A stretch of 8,112 bases of DNA from Neptuniibacter sp. (GCA_030149405.1 JASBRM010000360.1:1-8112), one strand, 5' to 3'. Positions 1 through 6,988 are shown, numbered from the stretch's first letter. Notes: generated by a model not told the origin, from the sequence alone. Numbers and translations: made by a program.

Positions 1-1286
1 TGGCTCATCATGATGTCTTAACCGGTTTACCTAACCGCTTAATGATTCAATCCCAGCTTGAACAGTCATTAGGCTCAGCGCAACGAGATGGCAAAAAACT
101 TGCGCTGTTATTGCTCGACTTGGATCGTTTTAAAGATGTGAATGATAGTTTTGGACATGCTTCCGGGGATGAGCTTCTTCAACAGGTTGCGGACGTTCTT
201 AGGGAAAGATTACGTCAGGCGGATGTCATAAGCCGTATGGGAGGTGATGAATTTGCAATTTTGCTCGGCGATATCAAGCACGAGGAGGATGCGGGTATCG
301 TCGCCGACGATATCATAAGGCATCTGTCCCGCAGATGGCATTTAAGCAATGGCTGTGAAGTCGCTGTAGGTGTGTCTGTTGGTATCAGTTTATATCCTAC
401 CCATAGCCTTGATGCATCTTCTCTGCTTCAGCATGCTGATGCTGCTTTATACAGCGCGAAATCTGAAGGCCGCGGGCGATTCAATTATTTCACTGAAGAA
501 TTAACTCTAGATGCGCGTAATCGCCTTGAGCTGGAAGCAAAGCTGATGCGTGCTATCACCAATAATGAGCTTGAGGTGTATTACCAGCCACAACTGAATA
601 TCGAGTCTGGAGAATTGATTGGCGCTGAGGCCTTGGTGCGCTGGAATGATCCTGACCGAGGCTTGGTAATGCCAGGAGACTTTATCCCGCTTGCTGAGCA
701 AACTGGTTTGGTTGCGGATATAGGCAAATTCGTATTGCAAAGTGGCTGCAGAACCCTTAAAACCTGGTTGGATCAAGGGAAGACGCCTATTACCCTTGCA
801 GTTAACCTGTCACCGGTGCAGATCCGTCATGCAGATATGTATGAACTGGTATCAAGTGTTCTTGAAGAGACGGGTTTGGATCCCAAATATCTGGAACTGG
901 AATTGACTGAAAGCGCATTAATGGAACGTGAAAAAGAATCCATTGAACTGCTCCAGAAACTTAGAAGCCTTGGTGTACGCATCGCTATCGATGACTTTGG
1001 TACTGGCTATTCCTCGCTTGCCTACCTGAAAAAATTTCCACTGGATGTGCTTAAGATTGATAAGTCATTTGTCGATGAAATACCCAATGATAAAGATGAT
1101 ATGGTCATTGCGGCGACTATTGTTGCTATGGGGCAAAATCTGGGTATCAGGGTTTTGGCTGAAGGTGTGGAAACTCAGGCGCAGCTTGAGTTTCTTAAAA
1201 GTAAACAATGTCATTGTTATCAAGGTTTTTTATTCAGTCCTCCTCTGCCTGCATCCGATTTTGAGAGGCTTATTAATGCGTCATAG
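1..1286 (+). CDS. GGDEF-EAL domain c-di-GMP protein, 5'-truncated by window edge
   Basis: This is a bifunctional-type c-di-GMP enzyme: the GGDEF domain makes c-di-GMP from two GTP and the EAL domain hydrolyses it to pGpG. The frame is open from base 3 with no stop, and the DVLTGLPNR signature that opens a GGDEF domain lies at the very edge, so the true start and any N-terminal sensor region are upstream; the ATG at 42 is internal. Seen directly: an intact GGDEF motif (240-254), an RxxD product-inhibition site (RQAD, 213-224) at the canonical distance before it, the EAL motif (627-635), and the other phosphodiesterase hallmarks in order: the Asn of VNLSP, the Glu of ELTES, the DD of DDFGTGYSS (990-995), the Lys of LKIDKSF, the Glu of AEGVET and the Gln of YQGFLFS. 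Nothing essential is missing, so both activities are possible. In many proteins of this class only one activity dominates, and the sequence does not tell which. It ends in TAG, and I see no clear terminator after it. Confidence 0.95.
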   Translation, partial: AHHDVLTGLPNRLMIQSQLEQSLGSAQRDGKKLALLLLDLDRFKDVNDSFGHASGDELLQQVADVLRERLRQADVISRMGGDEFAILLGDIKHEEDAGIVADDIIRHLSRRWHLSNGCEVAVGVSVGISLYPTHSLDASSLLQHADAALYSAKSEGRGRFNYFTEELTLDARNRLELEAKLMRAITNNELEVYYQPQLNIESGELIGAEALVRWNDPDRGLVMPGDFIPLAEQTGLVADIGKFVLQSGCRTLKTWLDQGKTPITLAVNLSPVQIRHADMYELVSSVLEETGLDPKYLELELTESALMEREKESIELLQKLRSLGVRIAIDDFGTGYSSLAYLKKFPLDVLKIDKSFVDEIPNDKDDMVIAATIVAMGQNLGIRVLAEGVETQAQLEFLKSKQCHCYQGFLFSPPLPASDFERLINAS

Positions 1287-1382
1287 CCTGTGATGAGACT
1301 GTCATGAGTTAACTATTTTTCATGTAGTTTAAAAGCTATATCCACGAATTTTTGCTATCCTTATCTAAGTTTTATGTTGTAA

Positions 1383-1401
1383 ACCGCTGACATGCAGCGG
1401 T
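1383..1401 (+). repeat. Perfect 7-bp stem-loop just before the diguanylate cyclase gene
   Basis: ACCGCTG and CAGCGGT form a perfect inverted repeat around a five-base ACATG loop, ending 16 bases before the ATG at 1418. No T-run follows, so it does not look like an intrinsic terminator. It lies in the likely leader of the downstream gene and could shape the ribosome binding region or be a protein site. The role is unknown. Confidence 0.45.
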
Positions 1402-1417
1402 ACTCGGAATACCGCCT

Positions 1418-2614
1418 ATGAGCCCAATAATTCTATCAATGTCCTCATCGGCGTTTCTCAGGCGCTTTTGTTGGGTGGCTGTGAGCGCTGCTGCCCTGAT
1501 TCTTGTTCTCTCTTCGTTTGTCACGTTTAAACTTTACGAGCGTTATGTTGTAGGTTTGGCTGAATCTAATGCGGTGAATATCGCAAATTCCATCGTTAGT
1601 GTGCATCAGGAACAACTTTCAGATGCGCTGAGCCCCCCTCTATTGCCCCCACAATTATTATCGCTGGATGAGATGATCAAAGCGTTTATGGGGCCTTATG
1701 GCATTGTAAAAGTTAAATTATTTTCCCTTGATGGCACAGTCATCTACAGCAACGATATGAGCATCATCGGTAAGAATGCCTTGGGTAATAAGCATCTGGA
1801 GGTCGCGTTAAATGGTGGTGAAAGTTCTGTTATTCAAACTAAAAATCAGATTAGGGATTTAGCACACCAGGATCGTTTTGATGTCGATGTGGTTGAGTCT
1901 TATGTCCCCATGCGGAATCCGCAAGGGGAGGTAATTGGGGTATTTGAAATCTATCAGGATATGACTCTATTCAGGGAAGAGGTTAACCAAGGAGTTTTGT
2001 ACTTTCTTGCAGAGTTGGGTGTGATTCTCATCTCAGTCATTTTTGCTACATTCTGGTTTATGCGTAAAGCCGCAGTCACCATGGTTATGCAGCAAAAAGA
2101 GCTGGGACGCCTGGCGACCATTGATACAGTAACAAACTTGTACAATCGCGCAGAAATCACCCGAAGGATGGAATCGGAGTGGCAGCGCTATCAGAGGAAT
2201 CAGGCGGATAAGCGTACTTTTAGCCTGATGATGTTGGACCTTGATCACTTCAAAAGTATCAACGACAAATATGGTCATCAGGTTGGTGATGAGCTGCTTA
2301 ACCAGGTTTCAGCACGCATATTGTCTGAAGTCAGGTCTTACTCAGATATTGGCCGTTATGGTGGAGAGGAGTTTATTGTGTTGTTGCCTGAAACCAGCAT
2401 GAGTGAGTTGGTAAAGGTATCTGACAGAGTGCTTCGCCTAGTCGCAGAAACTCCCTATTCTGTCCTTGGGCATCAAATCAACATTACGGTAAGCATTGGC
2501 ATTGCAACCTCTAGTCAATTTGATGCAAGGCTGGATGCCGTGATCAAAAGGGTTGATGACAACCTCTATAAAGCTAAGGCGGCAGGCCGTAACTGTGTGG
2601 CAGGCGCCGCTTAA
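1418..2614 (+). CDS. Membrane-anchored diguanylate cyclase with periplasmic sensor region
   Basis: This is a 398-residue inner-membrane enzyme that would synthesise c-di-GMP in the cytoplasm in response to a periplasmic signal. Order of parts: a short basic N-terminus, a hydrophobic helix at about residues 17-37, a periplasmic region of about 150 residues with a Cache/PAS-like look (VKLFSLDGTVIYSN, later ESYVPMRNPQGEVIGVFEIY), a second helix at about 193-215, then a GGDEF domain with TNLYNR, MLDLDHFKSIND and the active-site GGEEF at residues 315-319. GGEEF is a functional variant of the motif. The inhibition site is unusual: Arg306 is in place nine residues before GGEEF, but the residue three after it is Ser309 and the Asp is at 310, one position late (RSYSD). 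Feedback inhibition may therefore be weak. The ATG at 1418 is preceded by a weak GGAA at 1406-1409; an in-frame ATG at 1439 has no better site. It follows the GGDEF-EAL gene on the same strand after 131 bases, so the two may be co-transcribed or separately controlled. The ligand is not identifiable. Confidence 0.93.
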   Translation: MSPIILSMSSSAFLRRFCWVAVSAAALILVLSSFVTFKLYERYVVGLAESNAVNIANSIVSVHQEQLSDALSPPLLPPQLLSLDEMIKAFMGPYGIVKVKLFSLDGTVIYSNDMSIIGKNALGNKHLEVALNGGESSVIQTKNQIRDLAHQDRFDVDVVESYVPMRNPQGEVIGVFEIYQDMTLFREEVNQGVLYFLAELGVILISVIFATFWFMRKAAVTMVMQQKELGRLATIDTVTNLYNRAEITRRMESEWQRYQRNQADKRTFSLMMLDLDHFKSINDKYGHQVGDELLNQVSARILSEVRSYSDIGRYGGEEFIVLLPETSMSELVKVSDRVLRLVAETPYSVLGHQINITVSIGIATSSQFDARLDAVIKRVDDNLYKAKAAGRNCVAGAA

Positions 2615-2633
2615 GTGCATGTAAATGGTACGG

Positions 2634-3026
2634 TCAGTCACTTCGCTTAGTGCCTAAGAGCTCAATCATGTAGCCATCAGGGTCTTTAACAAACGCCAGC
2701 ACTGTGCTGCCATGTTTCATCGGGCCCGCTTCTCTGACAACCGTACCGCCTTTTGCTTTTATCTCCTCGCAGGCGGCGTATACATCTTTTACCTCAACGG
2801 CAATATGACCGAAGGCATCTCCCAGATCATAAGCGTTTTGATCCCAATTGTGGGTAAGCTCCAGTGCAGTATGTTCAGATTCAGGACCGTAACCTAAAAA
2901 TGTCAGCGTGAAACGGCCGTCGGGGTAGTCGCGTTGACGCAGTAATGTCATACCTAGAATCGAGGTGTAGAAATCGATTGATTGTTCCAGATCAGTAACG
3001 CGTAGCATTGTATGTAAGAGTCGCAT
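2634..3026 (-). CDS. gloA: Glyoxalase I (lactoylglutathione lyase)
   Basis: This cytoplasmic enzyme converts the hemithioacetal of methylglyoxal and glutathione to S-lactoylglutathione, the first step of glyoxalase detoxification. The 130-residue product starts MRLLHTMLRVTDLEQSIDFY and aligns by eye along its length with E. coli GloA. The four metal ligands sit at the same numbers as in that enzyme: His5, Glu56 (ALELTHNW), His74 (GHIAVEV) and Glu122 (MIELLG), which fits the short nickel/cobalt-type bacterial class rather than the longer zinc class; the metal preference is inferred. An in-frame ATG at 3056 would add ten residues, but 3026 is the better start: it matches the family N-terminus and has an AAGGA ribosome site (complement of 3035-3039) eight bases upstream. 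The protein ends shortly after the last ligand (LGTKRSD), somewhat shorter than the E. coli tail. The gene converges on the diguanylate cyclase with 19 bases between the stops and diverges from the phasin-like gene. Confidence 0.96.
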   Translation of the reverse strand: MRLLHTMLRVTDLEQSIDFYTSILGMTLLRQRDYPDGRFTLTFLGYGPESEHTALELTHNWDQNAYDLGDAFGHIAVEVKDVYAACEEIKAKGGTVVREAGPMKHGSTVLAFVKDPDGYMIELLGTKRSD

Positions 3027-3087
3027 TAATTCATTCCTTAGTTTGCTAAAATGCAATCATTGTTATGCTATTCATGCCTAAAGTAGC

Positions 3088-3093
3088 ATTATA
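3088..3093 (-). promoter_or_regulatory. Candidate -10 element of gloA
   Basis: On the minus strand this reads TATAAT, a perfect sigma-70 -10 hexamer, about 60 bases before the gloA start and inside the divergent intergenic region. No good TTGACA-like -35 is visible at 16-18 bases, so this is a candidate only. An inverted repeat, ATGCTA (3065-3070) and TAGCAT (3084-3089), overlaps it and lies around the expected transcription start. Confidence 0.35.
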
Positions 3094-3153
3094 GTTAAGC
3101 ATTTTTGAGTCTGAGATTTTGCCTTTCTCGGTGTAGAATGTTTTTATTGTAAT

Positions 3154-3178
3154 CAATATCAGTTTTATCTGATGGTTG
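3154..3178 (+). repeat. Inverted repeat in the leader of the phasin-like gene
   Basis: ATCAG (3158-3162) and CTGAT (3169-3173) form a stem around TTTTAT, with flanking CAA and TTG able to extend it past a small internal mismatch. It ends about four bases before the AAGGAAGG ribosome site of the gene at 3198, so it could be an operator or an RNA structure near the ribosome site. It is short enough to be chance. Confidence 0.25.
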
Positions 3179-3197
3179 AGTAAGGAAGGTGACCGCT

Positions 3198-3521
3198 ATG
3201 TTCCAAGATATGAATAAAACAATTACAGATTCAATGGGCCCTTTTAAAGATCTGGTAAACATTCAAACTAAAATGTTGGAAGAGCTAACCAGGCAGCAGA
3301 TGGAATGCACTAAATCGTGTATTCAGGCAACAATCCAGCAGACAAAAGAACTGCAAAAATGCCAGTCTCCAACGGATTTGATCGAGCTCCAGCGCAGCTA
3401 CGCTAAAGAGCTTGAAGATACATTAAAAAGTGCCAGTGATCAGAACATGCAAGCGCTGCAAGACGCGCGTGAAGAAATTGAAGATGTAGCCCGTTCGGCA
3501 TTTGATGCGTTTAATAAATAA
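3198..3521 (+). CDS. Small phasin-family-like protein
   Basis: The product is 107 residues, soluble and apparently almost all helix, with no signal peptide or membrane segment. The pattern of amphipathic helices (FKDLVNIQTKMLEELTRQQ, then SPTDLIELQRSYAKELEDT, then a C-terminal acidic helix) is that of the phasin_2 type of proteins, which coat polyhydroxyalkanoate granules. The match is by overall look, since the family has few invariant residues. Two cysteines (in MECTKSCI) and a third (KCQS) are present. The ATG at 3198 is preferred because AAGGAAGG (3182-3189) lies 8 bases before it; a GTG at 3189 is in frame but overlaps that ribosome site. No polyhydroxyalkanoate synthase, depolymerase or regulator is in the window, so the granule role is inferred. 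Many marine bacteria carry such proteins away from pha clusters. It is monocistronic, bounded by a divergent gene and a strong terminator. A generic coiled-coil protein is the main alternative. Confidence 0.75.
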   Translation: MFQDMNKTITDSMGPFKDLVNIQTKMLEELTRQQMECTKSCIQATIQQTKELQKCQSPTDLIELQRSYAKELEDTLKSASDQNMQALQDAREEIEDVARSAFDAFNK

Positions 3522-3533
3522 AATATAAACAGG

Positions 3534-3560
3534 AAACAGCACTTTTAGTGCTGTTTTTTT
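3534..3560 (+). terminator. Intrinsic terminator of the phasin-like gene
   Basis: A nine-base stem AAACAGCAC / GTGCTGTTT encloses a TTTTA loop and runs straight into a T-tract ending at 3560. It starts 12 bases after the stop codon at 3521. It separates this gene from the flavodoxin gene, whose ATG is only 30 bases beyond the T-tract. Confidence 0.9.
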
Positions 3561-3590
3561 GTGCCTTAAATTTGAGCTTAGAGTAGTAAC

Positions 3591-4112
3591 ATGAGTTGTC
3601 CTATTGGCCTGTTTTACGGATCCACAACTGGTAATACAGAAAGTGTTGCAGAGCTGATCTCTGAACAGATTGGTTTTGATAAGATTCACCGCATAGATAT
3701 AGCAGCAGATGGTTTAGACAGTCTGAGCGAATATGAACACTTAATTTTGGGAATACCCACCTGGGATTTTGGGGAACTGCAAGAAGACTGGGCTGATATG
3801 TGGACGATTCTTGAAAAAGCTGAACTGCAGGGTAAAGCCTGTGCGGTGTTTGGCTTGGGTGATCAGATTGGTTATAGCGAATGGTTTCTTGATGCTATGG
3901 GGCTTCTTCATGATCGAGTGCAGGAACAGGGCGCTGTTATGGTGGGTTACTGGTCTGCTGATGGTTACAATTTTGAAGATTCCAAGGCCTTAACAGAAGA
4001 TCGCGAACAGTTTGTGGGCCTGGCAATTGACGAGGATTGCCAGCATGGTGAAACTCAGGGTCGGGTTCAGCAATGGTGCCAGCAAATTTTGAACGAATTT
4101 GGCATGTCCTGA
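3591..4112 (+). CDS. fldB: Long-chain flavodoxin, FldB type
   Basis: This is an FMN-binding cytoplasmic electron carrier. The 173-residue length equals that of E. coli FldB, and long stretches agree with it: GLFYGSTTGNTE at the N-terminus (phosphate loop, residues 10-17), LGIPTWDFGELQEDW (the Trp58 loop that stacks on FMN), FGLGDQIGYSEWFLDA (the Tyr95 loop on the other face of FMN), and a C-terminal WCQQILNE. The 20-residue insertion typical of long-chain flavodoxins is present around residues 118-146. The phosphate loop here is the usual TTGNT rather than the divergent form of E. coli FldB, so FldA-like roles cannot be excluded; FldB is preferred on the QEDW, GYSEWFLDA and C-terminal similarity. 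The ribosome site before the ATG at 3591 is weak (GAG at 3581-3583). In E. coli fldB is induced by SoxS, but no SoxS box could be recognised here. The promoter is unclear because the upstream terminator ends 30 bases before the start. Confidence 0.92.
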   Translation: MSCPIGLFYGSTTGNTESVAELISEQIGFDKIHRIDIAADGLDSLSEYEHLILGIPTWDFGELQEDWADMWTILEKAELQGKACAVFGLGDQIGYSEWFLDAMGLLHDRVQEQGAVMVGYWSADGYNFEDSKALTEDREQFVGLAIDEDCQHGETQGRVQQWCQQILNEFGMS

Positions 4113-4123
4113 GAAAGGTTATA

Positions 4124-4166
4124 AGTGTTGGTGAAAGTTCCTCATATGGAATTTCTCACCAGCATT
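4124..4166 (+). repeat. Long imperfect hairpin after fldB
   Basis: The arms 4124-4141 and 4148-4166 pair around a six-base TCATAT loop. They form about 18 base pairs, counting three G-U pairs, with a single bulged C at 4155. The strongest part is GGTGA / TCACC plus TTCC / GGAA. It starts 12 bases after the fldB stop. There is no T-run on either side, so it is not a classic intrinsic terminator. It may protect the fldB mRNA 3' end, act as a factor-assisted stop, or be an intergenic repeat of this genome. Confidence 0.6.
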
Positions 4167-4205
4167 AGTTCAAATCATTTAGCCTCCAAATGCTTCCATG
4201 CTTCT

Positions 4206-4241
4206 GGTATTCAGTACCAATAAAAATACCCTGATGGGGTA
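4206..4241 (+). repeat. Overlapping short inverted repeats between fldB and prfB
   Basis: GGTATT (4206-4211) can pair with AATACC (4225-4230), while TACCC (4227-4231) can instead pair with GGGTA (4237-4241); TACC at 4215-4218 can also pair back to GGTA at 4206-4209. The pairings exclude one another. The stems are short and no T-tract follows directly, so function is uncertain. The rest of the 239-base gap between fldB and prfB holds no open reading frame I would support. Confidence 0.25.
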
Positions 4242-4288
4242 CACTTCATTGCGTTTTTATTGTTAGAAAACCACTCAAACCGGTAGTG

Positions 4289-4312
4289 TTAAGCGCTTAA
4301 TTTCGGTAAAAT
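4289..4312 (+). promoter_or_regulatory. Candidate prfB promoter with a 12-base palindrome
   Basis: TAAAAT at 4307-4312 is a five-of-six match to a sigma-70 -10 box about 40 bases before the prfB ATG. Just upstream, where the promoter spacer would be, lies the perfect palindrome TTAAGCGCTTAA (4289-4300), a position suited to a repressor. No good -35 is visible at 15-18 bases. A 12-base perfect palindrome is expected about twice by chance in a window this size, so the call is tentative. Confidence 0.25.
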
Positions 4313-4351
4313 TGCTGCCCTTTTTCAAACAGCCGGTTACGAAGCGATACC

Positions 4352-5446
4352 ATGGAAATTAATCCTATTCTCAATGCCCTCAAAGACATTACAAAACGTA
4401 CAGAAGCGCTTCGAGGATTCCTTGATTATGAAGGTAAGCAGGAACGTCTGGAAGAGGTGACGCGTGAACTGGAAGATCCGGCTGTTTGGGACAATCCTGA
4501 AAACGCACAGCAGTTGGGTAAAGAGCGCTCTACGCTTGAGGCGGTCGTTGGCACAATCGATGAATTGACGGCCGGTGTTGGTGACACGCGAGATCTGCTC
4601 GACATGGCTGTAGAAGAAGATGACGAGGATACCGTAGCTGAGGTTGAAAATGATGTTTCAGCCATGCTCGATAAACTCCAGAAACTGGAATTCCGTCGTA
4701 TGTTTTCTGGTGAAGCTGATCCGAACAATGCCTTCCTGGATATTCAGGCGGGTTCTGGCGGAACAGAAGCTCAGGATTGGGCTGAAATGATGCTACGTAT
4801 GTACCTGCGTTGGGGTGAAGATAAAGGTTTTAAAACCGAACTATTGGAATGCTCAGCGGGTGATGTTGCAGGTATTAAATCAGCCACTATCAGCTTCCAG
4901 GGTGAATATGCCTTTGGCTGGCTCCGCACTGAAACCGGTGTTCATCGTCTGGTACGTAAATCTCCGTTTGATTCCGGTGGTCGCCGTCATACTTCATTCT
5001 CGTCTGTTTTTGTATCACCTGAAATCGATGACAACATTGAGATTGAAATCAACCCAGCAGACCTTCGTGTGGATGTATACCGAGCTTCCGGTGCCGGTGG
5101 TCAGCACGTAAACAGAACGGAATCGGCGGTGCGTATTACTCACGAGCCATCCGGTATTGTGGTTCAGAGCCAGGCTCAGCGTTCTCAGCATCAGAACAAA
5201 GATACCTGTATGAAACAGCTGCGCGCTAAACTCTACGAAGTAGAGATGCTGAAACGTACTGAAGCAGCGCAAGAGCAGGAAGATAATAAAGCGGATATCG
5301 GCTGGGGAAGTCAGATCCGTTCATACGTTCTGGATGATCAGCGCATTAAAGATTTGCGCACAGGTGTGCAGAGCTCCAACTGTGACAAAGTGTTGGATGG
5401 TGATCTGGACATGTTTATCGAAGCCAGCCTCAAAGCTGGTCTGTAA
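4352..5446 (+). CDS. prfB: Peptide chain release factor 2 (RF2), without frameshift
   Basis: RF2 recognises UAA and UGA stop codons in the ribosomal A site and triggers peptide release. The product is 364 residues, one fewer than E. coli RF2, and nearly colinear with it. Seen: the SPF stop-codon recognition tripeptide at residues 204-206 and the catalytic GGQ at 249-251 within [15 protein letters not shown]; the residue before GGQ is Ala, as in most bacteria, not the Thr of E. coli K-12. The striking point is at residues 20-26: codons CTT CGA GGA TTC CTT GAT TAT read straight through. In E. coli the corresponding site has an in-frame TGA after CTT and needs a +1 shift; here the extra T is absent, so the frame is continuous from ATG to TAA and the usual autoregulation cannot operate. 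The ribosome site is weak (no purine-rich AGGA before the ATG). lysS follows after 33 bases, the common prfB-lysS operon. Confidence 0.97.
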   Translation: MEINPILNALKDITKRTEALRGFLDYEGKQERLEEVTRELEDPAVWDNPENAQQLGKERSTLEAVVGTIDELTAGVGDTRDLLDMAVEEDDEDTVAEVENDVSAMLDKLQKLEFRRMFSGEADPNNAFLDIQAGSGGTEAQDWAEMMLRMYLRWGEDKGFKTELLECSAGDVAGIKSATISFQGEYAFGWLRTETGVHRLVRKSPFDSGGRRHTSFSSVFVSPEIDDNIEIEINPADLRVDVYRASGAGGQHVNRTESAVRITHEPSGIVVQSQAQRSQHQNKDTCMKQLRAKLYEVEMLKRTEAAQEQEDNKADIGWGSQIRSYVLDDQRIKDLRTGVQSSNCDKVLDGDLDMFIEASLKAGL

Positions 5447-5479
5447 CGAATTTTACCAACTTAAAGGTCTAACAAGCCG

Positions 5480-6982
5480 ATGTCTGATAATACTCAGAAG
5501 CAAGATGATAACCGCCTGATCGCTGAGCGTCGTGAGAAACTCGCAACTTTACGCGAAGAGGGTAAAGCATTCCCTAACTCTTTCCGTCGCGACAGCTATG
5601 CTGCTGATCTGCAGGAACAGTATGGTGAGAAAACCAAGGAAGAGCTGGCAGAAGCAGGCATCAAGGTGAGTATTGCTGGCCGGGTAATGCTGAACCGCGG
5701 TGCATTCGGTGTTATTCAGGATATGTCTGGACGTATACAGTTTTACGTGAACAAAGAAGCGCGTAAGTTTGCGAAAAGTCTGGACCTAGGCGATATCGTT
5801 GGTATTACTGGTGAGCTACATAAGTCCGGTAAAGGTGACCTATATGTAGATATGGGCGAATATCAGCTGCTTACTAAGAACCTGCGTCCACTGCCGGACA
5901 AGCATAAAGGTCTGCAGGATACTGAGATCCGTTACCGTCAGCGTTATGTAGACCTGATTACAAATGAAGAATCCCGTAAGGTTTTTGAAGTACGTTCGAA
6001 AATTGTTTCTGGAATTCGTCAGTACCTGACTGAGCGTCGTTTTATCGAAGCTGAAACGCCAATGTTGCAGGTGATTCCGGGTGGTGCGACAGCTCGTCCA
6101 TTTATTACCCATCACAATGCGCTTGATCGTGATATGTATCTGCGAATTGCACCAGAACTATATCTGAAACGTTTGGTTGTAGGTGGATTTGAGCGTGTTT
6201 TCGAGATCAACCGTAACTTCCGTAACGAAGGTCTGTCTACTCGCCACAATCCAGAATTTACAATGATTGAGTTCTATCAGGCTTATGCGGATTACCGTGA
6301 TTTGATGGACCTGACCGAAGATATGCTGCGAACTGTGGCGCAGGATGTTCTGGGTACCACGACTATCGTGAATACAGTACGCAACGAAGAAGGCGAAGTG
6401 CTTGAAACATTCGAGTACGACCTGTCTAAGCCGTTTACTCGTATCAGTGTGTTTGATTCTATCCTGCACTATAACGATGACATTACTGCTGAAGCACTGG
6501 CAGATGAGCATGCTGCACGTCAGATTGCTCAGCGTATGGATATCGATGTCAAAGACAGCTGGGGTTTGGGTAAGGTTCAGATCGAGATCTTCGAGAAAAC
6601 CGTGGAGCACCGTCTGGATCAGCCAACGTTTATTACTGAGTATCCGGCAGAGGTGTCTCCTCTGGCACGTCGTAATGATGATAACCCTTTCATTACAGAC
6701 CGCTTTGAGTTCTTTGTGGGTGGTCGTGAACTAGCAAATGGTTTCTCGGAGTTGAATGACTCTGAAGATCAGGCGGAACGTTTCCAGCAGCAGGTTGCTG
6801 AGAAAGATGCTGGTGATGATGAAGCAATGCATTACGATGCTGATTACATTAATGCACTTGAATACGGCCTACCGCCAACAGCGGGCGAGGGTATTGGTAT
6901 AGACCGTTTGGTGATGTTGTTCACAGACTCACCATCAATCAGGGATGTAATTTTATTCCCGGCCATGCGCCCACGCGGTTAA
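5480..6982 (+). CDS. lysS: Lysyl-tRNA synthetase, class II
   Basis: This enzyme charges tRNA-Lys with lysine using ATP and acts as a cytoplasmic homodimer. The 500-residue length is close to E. coli LysS (505). The N-terminal OB-fold anticodon-binding domain (about residues 55-140) includes [19 protein letters not shown]. The class II catalytic domain follows with motif 1 around [13 protein letters not shown] and the [11 protein letters not shown] segment, motif 2 FRNEG at 247-251 followed by [17 protein letters not shown], and motif 3 GIGIDR at 471-476, ending LFPAMRPRG. The segment near residues 293-320 ([18 protein letters not shown]) is a few residues longer than in E. coli, a usual variable loop. 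The ATG at 5480 gives a normal N-terminus; AAAGG at 5463-5467 is 12 bases upstream, rather far. It is co-oriented with prfB and ends at a strong terminator. Confidence 0.98.
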   Translation: MSDNTQKQDDNRLIAERREKLATLREEGKAFPNSFRRDSYAADLQEQYGEKTKEELAEAGIKVSIAGRVMLNRGAFGVIQDMSGRIQFYVNKEARKFAKSLDLGDIVGITGELHKSGKGDLYVDMGEYQLLTKNLRPLPDKHKGLQDTEIRYRQRYVDLITNEESRKVFEVRSKIVSGIRQYLTERRFIEAETPMLQVIPGGATARPFITHHNALDRDMYLRIAPELYLKRLVVGGFERVFEINRNFRNEGLSTRHNPEFTMIEFYQAYADYRDLMDLTEDMLRTVAQDVLGTTTIVNTVRNEEGEVLETFEYDLSKPFTRISVFDSILHYNDDITAEALADEHAARQIAQRMDIDVKDSWGLGKVQIEIFEKTVEHRLDQPTFITEYPAEVSPLARRNDDNPFITDRFEFFVGGRELANGFSELNDSEDQAERFQQQVAEKDAGDDEAMHYDADYINALEYGLPPTAGEGIGIDRLVMLFTDSPSIRDVILFPAMRPRG

Positions 6983-6988
6983 CCGATC

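Noticed and set aside
507..776. A minus-strand open frame of 89 codons
   Set aside because: It is the antisense shadow of the GGDEF-EAL gene, across the GGDEF-EAL junction including the EAL motif, with no ribosome site or motif of its own.
1383..1401. Stem-loop as a terminator of the GGDEF-EAL gene
   Set aside because: The stem is good, but no T-run follows and it lies about 100 bases after the stop and only 16 before the next start.
2576..2612. Inverted repeat AAGGCGGC / GCCGCTT at the end of the diguanylate cyclase gene as a terminator
   Set aside because: The arms are separated by a long loop, one base bulges, no T-run follows, and it is coding sequence.
3027..3056. Ten extra N-terminal residues for glyoxalase from the ATG at 3056
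   Set aside because: Family proteins begin at MRLLHTML, and a good ribosome site lies just before the ATG at 3026, inside the proposed extension.
3561..3590. A promoter for fldB between the terminator and its start
   Set aside because: TTAAAT at 3567-3572 could be a weak -10, but the matching -35 would fall in the terminator hairpin and does not resemble the consensus.
6158..6610. A 150-codon minus-strand open frame opposite lysS
   Set aside because: It lies wholly inside lysS, whose protein is conserved throughout this stretch, and its translation shows no recognisable motif.
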